NCBI RefSeq assembly: GCF_034670125.1 | Contig: NZ_JAXMOC010000003.1 | Location: 462,100-526,099, forward strand | Source: Maricaulis sp034670125 | GTDB lineage: Bacteria > Pseudomonadota > Alphaproteobacteria > Caulobacterales > Maricaulaceae | Direction of reading: 5' to 3' | DNA length: 64,000 bases | Part shown: positions 54,601 to 63,200 of the stretch, in pieces | Layout: the number at the start of each line of letters is the position of its first letter | Numbering within the stretch: position 1 is the stretch's first letter | Program-made: the position numbers and the translations under genes | Notes under the pieces: model-generated | What the model was told of the DNA's origin: nothing | What the model saw: only the letters and a program-made list of their open reading frames with translations | Database searches by the model: none

Positions 54601-57600
54601 GCCATTGCCGCCGCCGCCGCCCACGGACTGGGCGAAAATACCGTTGGACTGGTCGCCGTAGGTGTAGATTGTTTCGAGCGTGTTGACGTTGACCGCCCCG
54701 CCCGTGCCGCCGGACCCGCCATTGCCGCCGATGGCCACATTGATACCGGCCGCATTCGAACTGCCTGCCGCGATGGTGCCTGAAATTGCGGCTCCACCAT
54801 TGCCGCCGCCACCGCCGATGGACTGGGCGAGTATGCCGTTGGCATCGTCACCTGACGTCGTGATCTGGTCGTTTGCATTGACGGTCACCGTGCCGGCCGT
54901 ATTGCCGGTTCCACCGCCACCGCCAAGAGAGACCCCGACCGCAGCAGCCTGCGTGCCAAAGCTCAATCCGCCGGTAACCGAGAACCCGCCATTGCCGCCG
55001 CCGCCACCCAGCGATTGCGCCGAGATACCGTGCGCACCATCGCCAAGCGTGGAAATTTCTTGCGCCGTGACAGTCACGTCTCCGGCCGAACCGCCGCTGC
55101 CGCCGGAACCACCGACACCCACATTGACGGCCCCACCGACAGAGCCGCCACCGACCAGGCTGGCCGCGATCGCGAAGCCGCCATTGCCGCCGCCGCCACC
55201 GATGGACTGGGCCAGCACGCCGATCGCGCCGTCGCCGCCGGTTGCCACATCCTCGACTGTCACATCGACCGTGGATGCCGCGCCGCCGACACCGCCGGAC
55301 CCGCCCAGCGAGACATTGACCGCCCCGCCAACGCTCATGCCTCCGGCCGCGCCTGCAGCGACCGAGAAACCGCCATTGCCGCCACCGCCGCCGATCGACT
55401 GGGCCAGCACGCCATGCGCATCCGTACCCCGGGTGATGATATGATCGGTCTGTGTCACCGTAACCGTACGGGCGTAGGAGCCCGCGCCGCCGCCGCCGCC
55501 GATCGAGACACCAACACCGACGCCGGCCGTGCCACCGGCCGCGATGTTGCCGGTCGCGGACCATCCGCCATTGCCGCCACCGCCGCCGATCGACTGGGCC
55601 GCGATCCCATGAGACCCGGCCCCCGTCGTCTCGACCACGCCCGTGGACGCGACCCGGACATCATCGGCATGGGCGCCGTCACCGGCTGCGCCGCCGAGCG
55701 CCACATTGACCGCACCGCCAGCCGTGCCGCCGACCGCCAGCGATCCGGAAAAGGCGAATCCGCCATTGCCGCCACCGCCACCGATCGACTGGGCGAGAAT
55801 GCCGTGAGAGATGTTTCCGAAGGTGAACACGGTCCCGTCTGAGGTCACCACCACGTCGCCGTTGACGACACCGCCGCCGCCACCATCGCCGCCCAACGAG
55901 ACGCCGACACCAACGCCGGCCGTGCCGCCGAAGCTCATGGAGCCGGTCGCCGACCAGCCGCCATTGCCGCCGCCGCCGCCGACCGATTGGGCAAAAAGAC
56001 CGTGGGAGTTGTCACCGGAGGTCGCTACCACGCCATCGCTGTTGAGCGTGACCTGCCCTGAATAGGACCCGGCACCACCATTGCCCCCGAGCGCGACGTC
56101 AACGCCGACACCGGCAATGCCGCCAGCCGAAAGCGAGCCCGAGAAAGAGAAGCCACCATTACCGCCACCGCCACCGATGGACTGGGCTACGAGCCCGTGG
56201 GCGTTGCTGCCCGAGGTGATGACATTGCCTGTCGCATCTATCAAGACAGTGGAACCAAATCCGCCGGAGCCGCCTGCGCCCCCCATCGAAACGCCCAGGC
56301 TGACAGCGGCGCCGTCGGAGATCGCCAGGTTCGCCGTACCGGTCCAGCCGCCATTGCCGCCACCGCCGCCGACCGACTGGGCGAGCACACCGAAGGAATT
56401 GTTACCGCTGGTCTGGATGGTATCGGCTGTCCGCACCGTGACGGAATCCGAGTCGCCGCCCGCACCGCCGTCGCCGCCAACGGCCACCGAGACCGAAGCA
56501 GACCCGCCGACACCCGCACTGACAGCGCCGGCAAAACTCTGGCCGCCATTGCCACCCCCGCCGCCGACCGATTGGGCCAGGACCGCATGGGCATTGTCAC
56601 CGAAGGTCAAAACCGAGCCGTCCAGGTCCATATCGACGATGCCGCCCCGGCCACCGGCCCCGGCATTGCCGCCGACGGCCACACTGACCGACCCAAAAGC
56701 GCCGATGGAGCCCGCGACCGAATAGCCGCCATTGCCACCACCCCCACCGACCGACTGGCCGACGACACCGGTTGAGCCATGCCCGCGGGTTTCGATGAAG
56801 GTCCCGTCCGCACTGTTGACCCGGACCAAGCCACCTTCACCGCCAACCGCGCCGTCCCCGCCGACTGCGACGCTGGCAAACAGGCCGCCCGAAACAGCGC
56901 TGCCGCCATTACCGCCGCCGCCGCCGATCGACTGGGCGATGATGCCGCTCGAATTCAGATTGGTGGTCAGAATGTTACCATTGGCGTTGACCGTGACTGT
57001 GGACGCCGAATTGCCGGTTCCACCGCGGCCGCCGACCGACACCATACCGCCAGCGCCGCCGCCATTGCCGCCGCCGCCACCGATGGACTGCGCGACAATA
57101 CCGGTCGCTCCAATGCCTTGTGTCTGGATCAATCCACTTGTCGTGACGTCGACCGTATTGCCGGTTCCGCCACCGGACCCGTCACCGCCGACAGCACCGA
57201 TGCCGCCACCGGCACCCCCATTTCCACCGCCGCCGCCAATCGACTGGGCAAGAACGCCAAAGGCACGATCACCTTCAGTGAGGACGCTGCCCATGGTGAC
57301 ATCCACGACGCCGCCATTGCCGCCGACATCACCGTCACCGCCGATCGCAACGATGCCGCCGCTGGTGCCGCCATTGCCGCCGCCGCCACCGATCGCCTGT
57401 GCCAGCACTCCGTGCGCGTCATCACCGGTCGTCGAGATCGTCCCGGTCCCGGTCACGGTGACTGTCGAGGCGCTGCCGCCAGCATCCCCGGAGCCACCGA
57501 TGGCCGCCAGGCCGCCGGTCGAGCTGCCATTGCCGCCGCCACCGCCAATCGACTGGACCAGGATGCCAAGCGCACCCGCGCCGGTCGTCTCGATCACACC

Positions 57601-59247
57601 GTCATTGTCAACAATTACCGCGCCCGCGGCGCCGCCCGTTCCACCAGATCCACCCAGTGCCACAAGTCCGCCCGTGCCACGGCCGGATCCGCCACCGCCA
57701 CCGATGGACTGGGCCATAATGCCGTGACTGCGAGCGCCGGTCGTCGTCGTGCCGGTCGAGATGGCGCCGTCATTGTTGACGGTGACCGTACTGGCATCGC
57801 CGCCGGCACCCGAACCCGCCCCAAGTGCGACCAGGCCGCCGGACGCACCGCTGCGGCCGCCGCCGCCGCCAATCGATTGGGCTGTTATGCCGACAGCGTC
57901 GTCACCCCGCGTGGTGATCGTTCCTGTCGCTGCATTGGTGACGAAGACGAGGCCGCCATTGCCGGCCCCTCCGCCACCGCCACCAAAGGCAACCAGTCCG
58001 CCGGACGCGCCGGCATCGCCGCCGGAACCGCCAATGCTTTGCGCCACCATCCCGTCGGAATAGGTTCCGGAGGTGACAATAGAGCCATGATTGGTAACCC
58101 GGACCGTGGACCCATTGCCGCCGGTGCTGCCGGAATCAGCGCTGCCCACAATACCAAAACTGGAGCCCGCGTCGCCGGACGCGCCGCCCATCGATTGCGC
58201 CAGGATCCCGTTCGCACTGAGCCCTGTCGTGCTGATTGCACCATGATTGACAACCGTGACCGTGCCACCTTCGGCGGCTGGCCCGGACGAACCCCCGTCA
58301 GACCAAATGAATCCGCTGCCGCCATCGCCGCCCGAGCCGGCGCGGCTGAGCGCGAAGATGCCGTGTCCGCCTTCGCCGGATGTCGCCACATCGACGAATG
58401 AGGTCAGCGAAACCGTCCCTCCGGCGCCGCTGGCGCCGCCTTCATACCCATCAAAGCCGAACCCGGCCGCATTGCCGCCATCGCCGCCATTACCACCGAT
58501 CGAGACGGCGCTGATGCCGGGCAGGTTAAAGGTCGTCGACTCGATATTGCCGTGACCGGCCACGGTCAGCGTGTGGATTACATCGGGACCGGCGCCACCA
58601 TTTTCGCCAGGCTCGCCATTCTCACCGATGGTGAAGCATTTGATGATGCAAATCCGGGCGCCCCAGGCATTGTCCCCGTCCGAGCCGTTGGAACCGGTGC
58701 GTCGGTCGGCAAACACATTGGTATTGCCAAGCGGAATGGCCGGATTGACGGTCGATGCCGGAGATCCGGGTGAGCCGGTTACCCCGGATGAGGCCGTCGT
58801 GATATCGCCGCTGCGGGAGGTGACCGACGCGAAGGTGAAACTGTTTCCGGCGGCGTCCTCCGCCGTGTAGGAAACGATCGCCGCGAACGGGTCCACATTG
58901 ATGGAGGTAATTGTGTAGGTCGTTGCGGCACCGGGTGTGTCAGCGGTGGCCGTCGGATTAACAATCGTATCGCCAACAGCTGTTGCGACAATGATGACGT
59001 TGAAGGAATCCGTCATGACGACATTGTCGCCAAGGATGGCCTGTACGACTTCCACCCCGTGGGTGATCGGGTTGGTGACGGTATCGCCGACATCGACCGC
59101 AAAGGCTGCAGGCGTGACAATTGCCGCGACACCCACACTTGCAAGCGCCAAGCTTATTGCGTGAGGGGAGGTACCAAGAAGCAGGGATGAAACACGGCGA
59201 GACCGGGTCTTCCGGCCCCCGTCGGAAGCCTTAAGAAAATTGTACAA
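48673..59247 (-). CDS. Giant glycine-rich-repeat autotransporter (type Va)
   Basis: A 3,524-residue surface protein. The start is probably the TTG at 59247 (then YNFLKASDGG), because GGGGGG lies 8 bases upstream; a TTG 11 codons earlier has none. An extended signal (basic RKTRSRR, hydrophobic core, cleavage near TPAAFA) is followed by a ~300-residue head. About 38 copies of a 55-75-residue repeat built on (I/V)xAQS(I/V)GGGGGNGG plus V.N.G.I.T.GD strands (residues ~340-2670) fit a beta-helix. Then come an Ala/Pro/Gln linker (~2830-2960) and a C-terminal autotransporter barrel (last ~285 residues) ending RLRF, the outer-membrane Phe signal. Probably an adhesin; the ligand is unknown. Confidence 0.9.
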   Translation of the reverse strand: MYNFLKASDGGRKTRSRRVSSLLLGTSPHAISLALASVGVAAIVTPAAFAVDVGDTVTNPITHGVEVVQAILGDNVVMTDSFNVIIVATAVGDTIVNPTATADTPGAATTYTITSINVDPFAAIVSYTAEDAAGNSFTFASVTSRSGDITTASSGVTGSPGSPASTVNPAIPLGNTNVFADRRTGSNGSDGDNAWGARICIIKCFTIGENGEPGENGGAGPDVIHTLTVAGHGNIESTTFNLPGISAVSIGGNGGDGGNAAGFGFDGYEGGASGAGGTVSLTSFVDVATSGEGGHGIFALSRAGSGGDGGSGFIWSDGGSSGPAAEGGTVTVVNHGAISTTGLSANGILAQSMGGASGDAGSSFGIVGSADSGSTGGNGSTVRVTNHGSIVTSGTYSDGMVAQSIGGSGGDAGASGGLVAFGGGGGGAGNGGLVFVTNAATGTITTRGDDAVGITAQSIGGGGGRSGASGGLVALGAGSGAGGDASTVTVNNDGAISTGTTTTGARSHGIMAQSIGGGGGSGRGTGGLVALGGSGGTGGAAGAVIVDNDGVIETTGAGALGILVQSIGGGGGNGSSTGGLAAIGGSGDAGGSASTVTVTGTGTISTTGDDAHGVLAQAIGGGGGNGGTSGGIVAIGGDGDVGGNGGVVDVTMGSVLTEGDRAFGVLAQSIGGGGGNGGAGGGIGAVGGDGSGGGTGNTVDVTTSGLIQTQGIGATGIVAQSIGGGGGNGGGAGGMVSVGGRGGTGNSASTVTVNANGNILTTNLNSSGIIAQSIGGGGGNGGSAVSGGLFASVAVGGDGAVGGEGGLVRVNSADGTFIETRGHGSTGVVGQSVGGGGGNGGYSVAGSIGAFGSVSVAVGGNAGAGGRGGIVDMDLDGSVLTFGDNAHAVLAQSVGGGGGNGGQSFAGAVSAGVGGSASVSVAVGGDGGAGGDSDSVTVRTADTIQTSGNNSFGVLAQSVGGGGGNGGWTGTANLAISDGAAVSLGVSMGGAGGSGGFGSTVLIDATGNVITSGSNAHGLVAQSIGGGGGNGGFSFSGSLSAGGIAGVGVDVALGGNGGAGSYSGQVTLNSDGVVATSGDNSHGLFAQSVGGGGGNGGWSATGSMSFGGTAGVGVGVSLGGDGGGGGVVNGDVVVTSDGTVFTFGNISHGILAQSIGGGGGNGGFAFSGSLAVGGTAGGAVNVALGGAAGDGAHADDVRVASTGVVETTGAGSHGIAAQSIGGGGGNGGWSATGNIAAGGTAGVGVGVSIGGGGGAGSYARTVTVTQTDHIITRGTDAHGVLAQSIGGGGGNGGFSVAAGAAGGMSVGGAVNVSLGGSGGVGGAASTVDVTVEDVATGGDGAIGVLAQSIGGGGGNGGFAIAASLVGGGSVGGAVNVGVGGSGGSGGSAGDVTVTAQEISTLGDGAHGISAQSLGGGGGNGGFSVTGGLSFGTQAAAVGVSLGGGGGTGNTAGTVTVNANDQITTSGDDANGILAQSIGGGGGNGGAAISGTIAAGSSNAAGINVAIGGNGGSGGTGGAVNVNTLETIYTYGDQSNGIFAQSVGGGGGNGGMSITGGISLASSNSAAIGVSLGGSGGVGNTAGTVTIDSRGQVGTEGDQSNGIFAQSVGGGGGNGGFSGAFGATGGGTSAAINVALGGSGGSGGVAGAVDVTVSGNVQTLGDQSSAVHAQSVGGGGGNGGASFAGSVALGDRAGGLAISLGGSGDSGGNASTADVLNSAVLATFGDNSHGILAQSVGGGGGNGGWAASLAGGFGNSSAGLGVSLGGSGGTGGTGDRVDVTNNGQITTAGDNSVGVLAQSVGGGGGNGGFAVSGALTGGDRSVSIGVSLGGNGGTGGTAGTVDVSNTASIGTAGDMSSAIMAQSVGGGGGNGGWTGSMTGTVSNNRAMGISFGLGGSGGTGGAAGDVIVDTSGSLLITEGDRAHGVFAQSVGGGGGNGGLALTATLGSSDSVNVAASIGGTGGEGGTAGTVNVTSTSIIQTSGYRAHGIYAESIGGGGGTGGSSGSLAAGGSDSVNLSFAVGGTGGTGNTGNTVTVNNIGTITAYGEASHAIFAQSVGGGGGDGGFAGLDSSAFGTQIIGDQCLPQSETPCAPTGGGGAGAGGIGSKTFNLATSVGGFGGTGGHGGDVFVTNSGTLVTVNKDAHVVFAQSVGGGGGNGGPSMSATGAAGASESSSIAITVGGSGGAAGNGGDVSVDNEGTIISWVRGSIGVFAQSVGGGGGNGGSATGFAITRDAAGVDDSNKNLELVAVVGGFGGAAGDGGDVTVSNSGEITTFGAGSDGIKAQSVGGGGGNGGGTSLDGEELDALLSSSDSDSLSFTLGGFGGASGDGGDVLVTNNGSIRTWGDGARGIFAQSVGGGGGEVGKGGATATGTIAIGGFGGAAGDGGDVTVINTGSIQTSGTRFYSADDDPNYGEDGDLSYGIFAQSIGGGGGNGGAGNMDGSRDTRNAVIENNGDLGSTFQPDISIGMGGFGGASGDGGNVIVTNTGSITTTGDNAHAILAQSIGGGGGNAGDGYISNAGAVSFGGIGGSAGDGGDVTVTHSGDITTHGIGAYGIFAQSIGGGGGNAGDTTIGVQEVGVDLALNPFGGNSGDGGDVTINSSGTINLLGGGAMGIFAQSIGGGGGTFGSSNGLGFFGAVGGEGEAGRVTVNHTGAIITTGRNAIAFFAQSLGTSFAPAKPIAQTSPERQDAQQGEPVAAAATNNAEHDAGMPSFSDRFGPAGLAGLVDPDSQADEVDVMRALAAAAITVTLDHDIRGGSDRGVGVYFDGGADNTLYTSGSVSAVSGNAIVTTSGNDLIENTGLVVGNIDLGSGVNRFDNQAGATFIAFDTIDLRDGAASPQTVLQQGNLAPTRESAPAAAPQATSATHVAETAAPAAAGLENGSQPEPVAMSVADTSSKRPVQAGLGSGSQPDPVAMSVAGDSSKRPVQADLANGSQPAPVTLSATGAGGTVSAEEKGAPVQEVLSTGFPDAALQDQALSAKPSVQVMADLDPADAATQLAGEPTTAVAAAGPVDAATFRNAGHFVMGLSASTYPIDLLNGDTFGNFDAVGDPATNLLYGARVINTVELDGHFEQTETGHLVFDVAFGPYASDRVNVTGGATVDGTGDVTLTWLQDREAVTLFAAADGGVDNGLSIRDTLAVDYSIAADAAGIHLLIDTDFGLPSLNRNGRALGGHMDSALDVGGSAGIGRLLAFLGNMQADQLDQYEAVFAALNPEPHVAVMHGQLNSADNFAEDLFNCGSPVGRRDDQCAWSRLEMTASARDAGFENMHTESESIRFTGGFEQRVGDDWSVAAGVSYEQTDPIRIDGHRARTESSGFVVGLGAERNPATGAYYGASVSGGWSWHETERAVEVFTSGVGTSSPETGHARIDGHVGESFRHGNIFARPQVSASVTAIHHDGLTEEGLDGLGVEVLSDTTLVGAFTPQLTVGHVFRETDDMVGVVSITGGLQLSTRDRLELPVRFLGANPLADPAAIGTTLDNLVYQLGVDLEIAGNERVGLSIGYQAEFGQETERQRAGIDVRLRF
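50423..50640 (-). repeat. Three tandem 26-residue linker repeats in the autotransporter
   Basis: Period 78 bases (for example 50441, 50519, 50597). Units share NGSQP-PVAMSVA-SSKRPVQA; the third unit is diverged at its end. They lie in the low-complexity linker between the repeat passenger and the barrel. Confidence 0.8.
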
Positions 59248-59280
59248 AACGATCCCCCCGGAAACACACAACTGACGCAA

Positions 59281-60118
59281 CTATTGGGGTTTACGCAATA
59301 TTTGTGCCGTCCCCCAGTGAGATATTAACGCAAGCTTAACCTGTTGGCGACCACCCGCTTGCTTTGATCTGGATTTGGTTGGTGCACCGCAGGCGGCCGA
59401 CAGGCCGTTTGGCCCCTGCCCAGGGGCGACCGGAGTTCCGATACTCACCGCCGCAAACTCGATCAATTGATCGTCGGGCAGGTTTTCAAAAGTTTGCGTG
59501 ATGCCCGCTCGTGCGTTGGAATGCCGGTTCCCGTCATTCATCGACCCGGATCCATCAAGGATGATCAAAAGCGAGAGGGCAGGTCCCTCTCCCAGCCTGT
59601 GCCAGGTATCCGGCCCTCCTGCAGCGGAATCGACCCCGGCCCGCATCGCCTCCAACCCGGCCCAGGACAGGCCGGAACCCCAATGCGCCGGATCATTGAT
59701 AGTCACAGCGGTCGCCGGATCGGCAGCGGCCCAGGCCCCGCGACGGGACTGGACACTGACCCGCAAGGGAAGCGCCCCGCGCAAGGCTTGATAACCGGCA
59801 CCCTCGGGAATGTCGAAGCGACCGCGCCAACGGTGTGCATCCAGCCAGCGCCTATCAAGTGGCGCCGCCCAATGACAGGATCTGGCGGTCGGCATCTCGC
59901 TCGATCTCGCTGTCAAACCGGAGCTCCAGCGTCAGTTCGGCGCCCGGCTGGACAGGGCGAAAGGCACGCTCGCAAACCTCGGAGCGACCCACCAGGATGG
60001 CTGCTTTGAAAACCGCGTCAAAGTCATTGATCAACAACGCCAACGGCTGATCTGCCCTGCACAGCTCCTCGACCTCTGAAGGGCGCAGTTTTTTTGCCCC
60101 ACCGCACCACTTTGCGGT
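59281..60118 (-). pseudogene. Remnant of a VWA-domain protein
   Basis: Two overlapping minus-strand frames look like one broken gene. The upstream part (60118-59855, no normal start codon; contains EELCRADQPLALLINDFDAV and LTLELRFDSEIERDADRQI) ends in a stop at 59855. The sequence continues in another frame (from about 59860) with RRWLDAHRWRGRFDIPEGAG and a VWA segment LLIILDGSGSMNDGN carrying a MIDAS motif (DGSGS). After FAAVSIGTPVAPG the frame drifts into non-protein-like sequence and stops at 59281, in the promoter zone of the autotransporter. A shorter intact 211-residue protein from a TTG at 59916 cannot be excluded. Confidence 0.5.
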
Positions 60119-60255
60119 TCAGAATGGCTTTTTTATTTCAGGCAATGGTTGTAGCTTTGGCGACATTCGCTCCAGTGCGGTCGAATGCCTTCCGGGCATA
60201 CGCGTAGCAGAGCAGGTTTTCGTAGCTTGGGGGTCCGGGCTCGATGGGGGATTTT

Positions 60256-63200
60256 ATGCACAATTTTCTGTCCGCAATCGCGACGGCGATGCTGGGTCAT
60301 GCCAATCTCAACTCAAACCAGACCCAGTCTGGCCGGACCACAGCACCGCTGCGTGTGGGTCAAATGGCCGGCTTGGCCGCCGCTGCGCTCGCCATTCCCC
60401 TGATGATCGCGCCTGCGCAGGCTCAGACCTTTGCTGGCAGCGCGACCCACGAAGCGAATGACGGTTCGCATGTGGACCCCGGAGAGACATTCGGCGTCAC
60501 ACTCAGCTTCTACAGCGACTTCACCAACACGCTTGCAGATGTCTCGACCGGACTTGACCTGGATGGCGTCATGCCGGGAGCGACCCTGACCCCGGGGTCT
60601 GTCGAGTTTCTCGGTTGTGGGGACAGCCCACAATACGGTGGATCCGGAACCCTGACCTTCGAGAATATTGACGTTCCGACCACGTTCACGTTTTGCCGGA
60701 TCACGTTTGACGTCAATGTACCTGCGGCGACAGCCAGCGGCGACTATGTTTTTTCCACTGACCCCCTCGTGGGAACGGCGACGCCCGCCGGGGCGTTCTC
60801 TACTGATCTTGGCGATTTCACTGTCCCGGTCGACAGTGACACCGTGGCCCCGTCATCCTTGGTTTCCGGCCCTGCCGGCCCGGTCAGTGCGGCTTTCAAT
60901 GTCTCGGTCTCCTGGTTTGAAAACGTCGGCGGGACGCCTCCGGAGGCCATTGACGGCTTTTCCCCGTCCGACCTGACGGTCACCAATGCGACGGTCGCCT
61001 TCGCGGATATTGGCGGCGATGGTGCGCAATCAGGTGACGACACAGAGTCGGTGACCATAGAGGTCACGCCCACCGGTGGCACACCGATCACGGTTCTGCT
61101 CCCGGCCGCAACGGTTCAGGACCAGGCTGGCAACGATAACCTGGCCTCCAACACCTACAGCGTAGTCTATAACGCCGCCGGCGACCCCGCCGACGATGTC
61201 GACTTCTCGATGCAATGGTTGCCGGGCAGCGTTGATGCCGGCGATACGGCCACAGCGCGCTTCACGATCACCAACAATTCCGCCCTGGCTTTGACCGCGG
61301 GCTCTTTCGTTTTCGACATCGACGCCCCTTCAACCTCGAATTTCGTCGGCGTGCCGCCTCTGGCCACGCCGTGTGGAGTGGGTTCGGCAACAACTTTCGC
61401 GAGTTCCGACACCTACGCGTCCTTTGCCGGAATTGAGCTGATCGCCGGCGGGTCTTGCACCTTTGACCTGAGCGTCGCGACCAATGCCGGCCTGGCCGCC
61501 GCGAATTACGGCTTCGCAACAGGTACCTTTATCTATCTGCTCGATGGCGACGTGGTCACGGATACCAATGCAGCCGCGAGCCTCGTGGTCGGTGGTGCGG
61601 AAGGTGGCGCCGGCGAGATCGAATTCACCAAGACTTTTGACGCCGCCAGCGCTGCCCCCGGCGACACGATTGACCTTGAATTCTATATCGGCGCGACCGC
61701 CGATTTCTCGGCCTCCGGCCTCGCTTTCACTGATGATCTCGATGCCATGCTGTCGGGAGCAACTGCCACAAACACCCCGATCGCGGACGCCTGCGGGTCG
61801 GGTTCGACCTTGAGTGGAACGAGCACACTGACTCTGTCAGGCGGCAGCGTTGGCGTCGGCGGCCTGTGCCGCTTTACGGTCACCGTTTCAGTGCCTGGGG
61901 GCGCGGCTGACGGAACCTATACCAATACCACCGGCACCCTGTCGGCAACGCGTTCCGACACTGGCGCCGAGACCATTGCCGCAGCGAGCGACTCCTTTGA
62001 TGTCGTGACCCCGGCTGCGACCCTTCCGACCGCAACCATTTCCGGCAGCACCGCGGACCTTGGCGTCGGTGTGGAGAGAAATCTCGACATCCGTTTCAGC
62101 GAGGCGATCGATAGCCTGGTCATTGCGGACCTTGACCTCAGCAATGCAACCGTCAGCGCACTGACCGGTTCGGGTACGGACTGGCAGGCAACCGTGTCGC
62201 CAATTGCGACTGGCGCCGTGACAATCCAGGTTCTGGCGAATGTCGCGCAGGACGCCGAAGGCGATTTCAACCAGACCTCCAACCTGTTCAGCTTCACCGG
62301 GGTCACGCCGATCGCGGAAATCAACGTCAAAGGCAACTCCGTCTCGATTCCTGACGGCGACTCCCTGCCCATCGTCAGCGACCACACCATCTTTCCGTCA
62401 GTTGATGTCGCGGCCGGTCTGACGTCCAGGACCTTCACCATCGAAAACCTCGGAACCGGGCCGTTGGGCGTTACCAATGTAGCCATCAGCGGGACCCATT
62501 CCGCAGACTTTTCCGTGATCGCGTCACCCGCCGCCAGCGTTGCAGCCGGCGGGAGCACAACGTTCCAGGTCCGGTTCGACCCGAGCGCAACCGGAGTGCG
62601 CCAGGCGACCATCACCATCACCAATGATGACGCCGACGAAGCCAGCTATGATTTCGCCGTTCAGGGAACGGGCTCGACCGCTCCGGAGATAACCCTCTCG
62701 GACTCGTCCGGTGCCGTGGACATTCCCCACAACGACACCTCACCCAGCGGCGCCAAAGGCAGTGACTTCGGGTCAACATCCGTCGATGGCGGAACCGTTT
62801 CGGCGACCTTCCGGATCGACAATGTCGGGAGCGCTGATCTCACCCTTGGGGCCAATGCCGTCAGCATTTCCGGCTCCACTGATTTCACGGTGACCGCCCA
62901 ACCGGCGAGCACGATCATCTCAGGCGCGTCCTCGACCTTCACGATCGAATTCGACCCGTCGGTCGCAGGTAGCGGCAGCGCCACCGCTTCAATCGCCAAC
63001 AACGATTCCGACGAAGCGCCCTATCTGTTCGCATTAACCGGGACCGGAACCGACAATGTCGCGCCAAGCGGGCATTCGGTGGCCTTCGATACGAGCGGCT
63101 ACGGTCCCACCACGTTCACAGCGGTCTCATTCACCATCGATGACCCGGAAGTCCTGGCAACATTCAGCTATTCGATCAGTTCCTCGGGAGGCGGTACCGC

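Noticed and set aside
51100..58300. Regularly spaced near-identical ~20-base GC-rich units resembling a CRISPR array
   Set aside because: Units are in frame, spacing follows protein repeats, and the intervening sequence codes for related domains, so this is a coding repeat.
50445..58991. Long open frames on the plus strand opposite the autotransporter (products rich in Pro and Ser, up to 540 codons)
   Set aside because: They mirror the Gly-rich repeats of the real gene; poly-Gly codons read backwards give Pro/Ala/Thr. No domains, ribosome sites or start conservation.
59248..59280. Autotransporter start at the upstream TTG (59280)
   Set aside because: No ribosome site precedes it, while the TTG at 59247 has GGGGGG at proper distance and gives a sensible leader.
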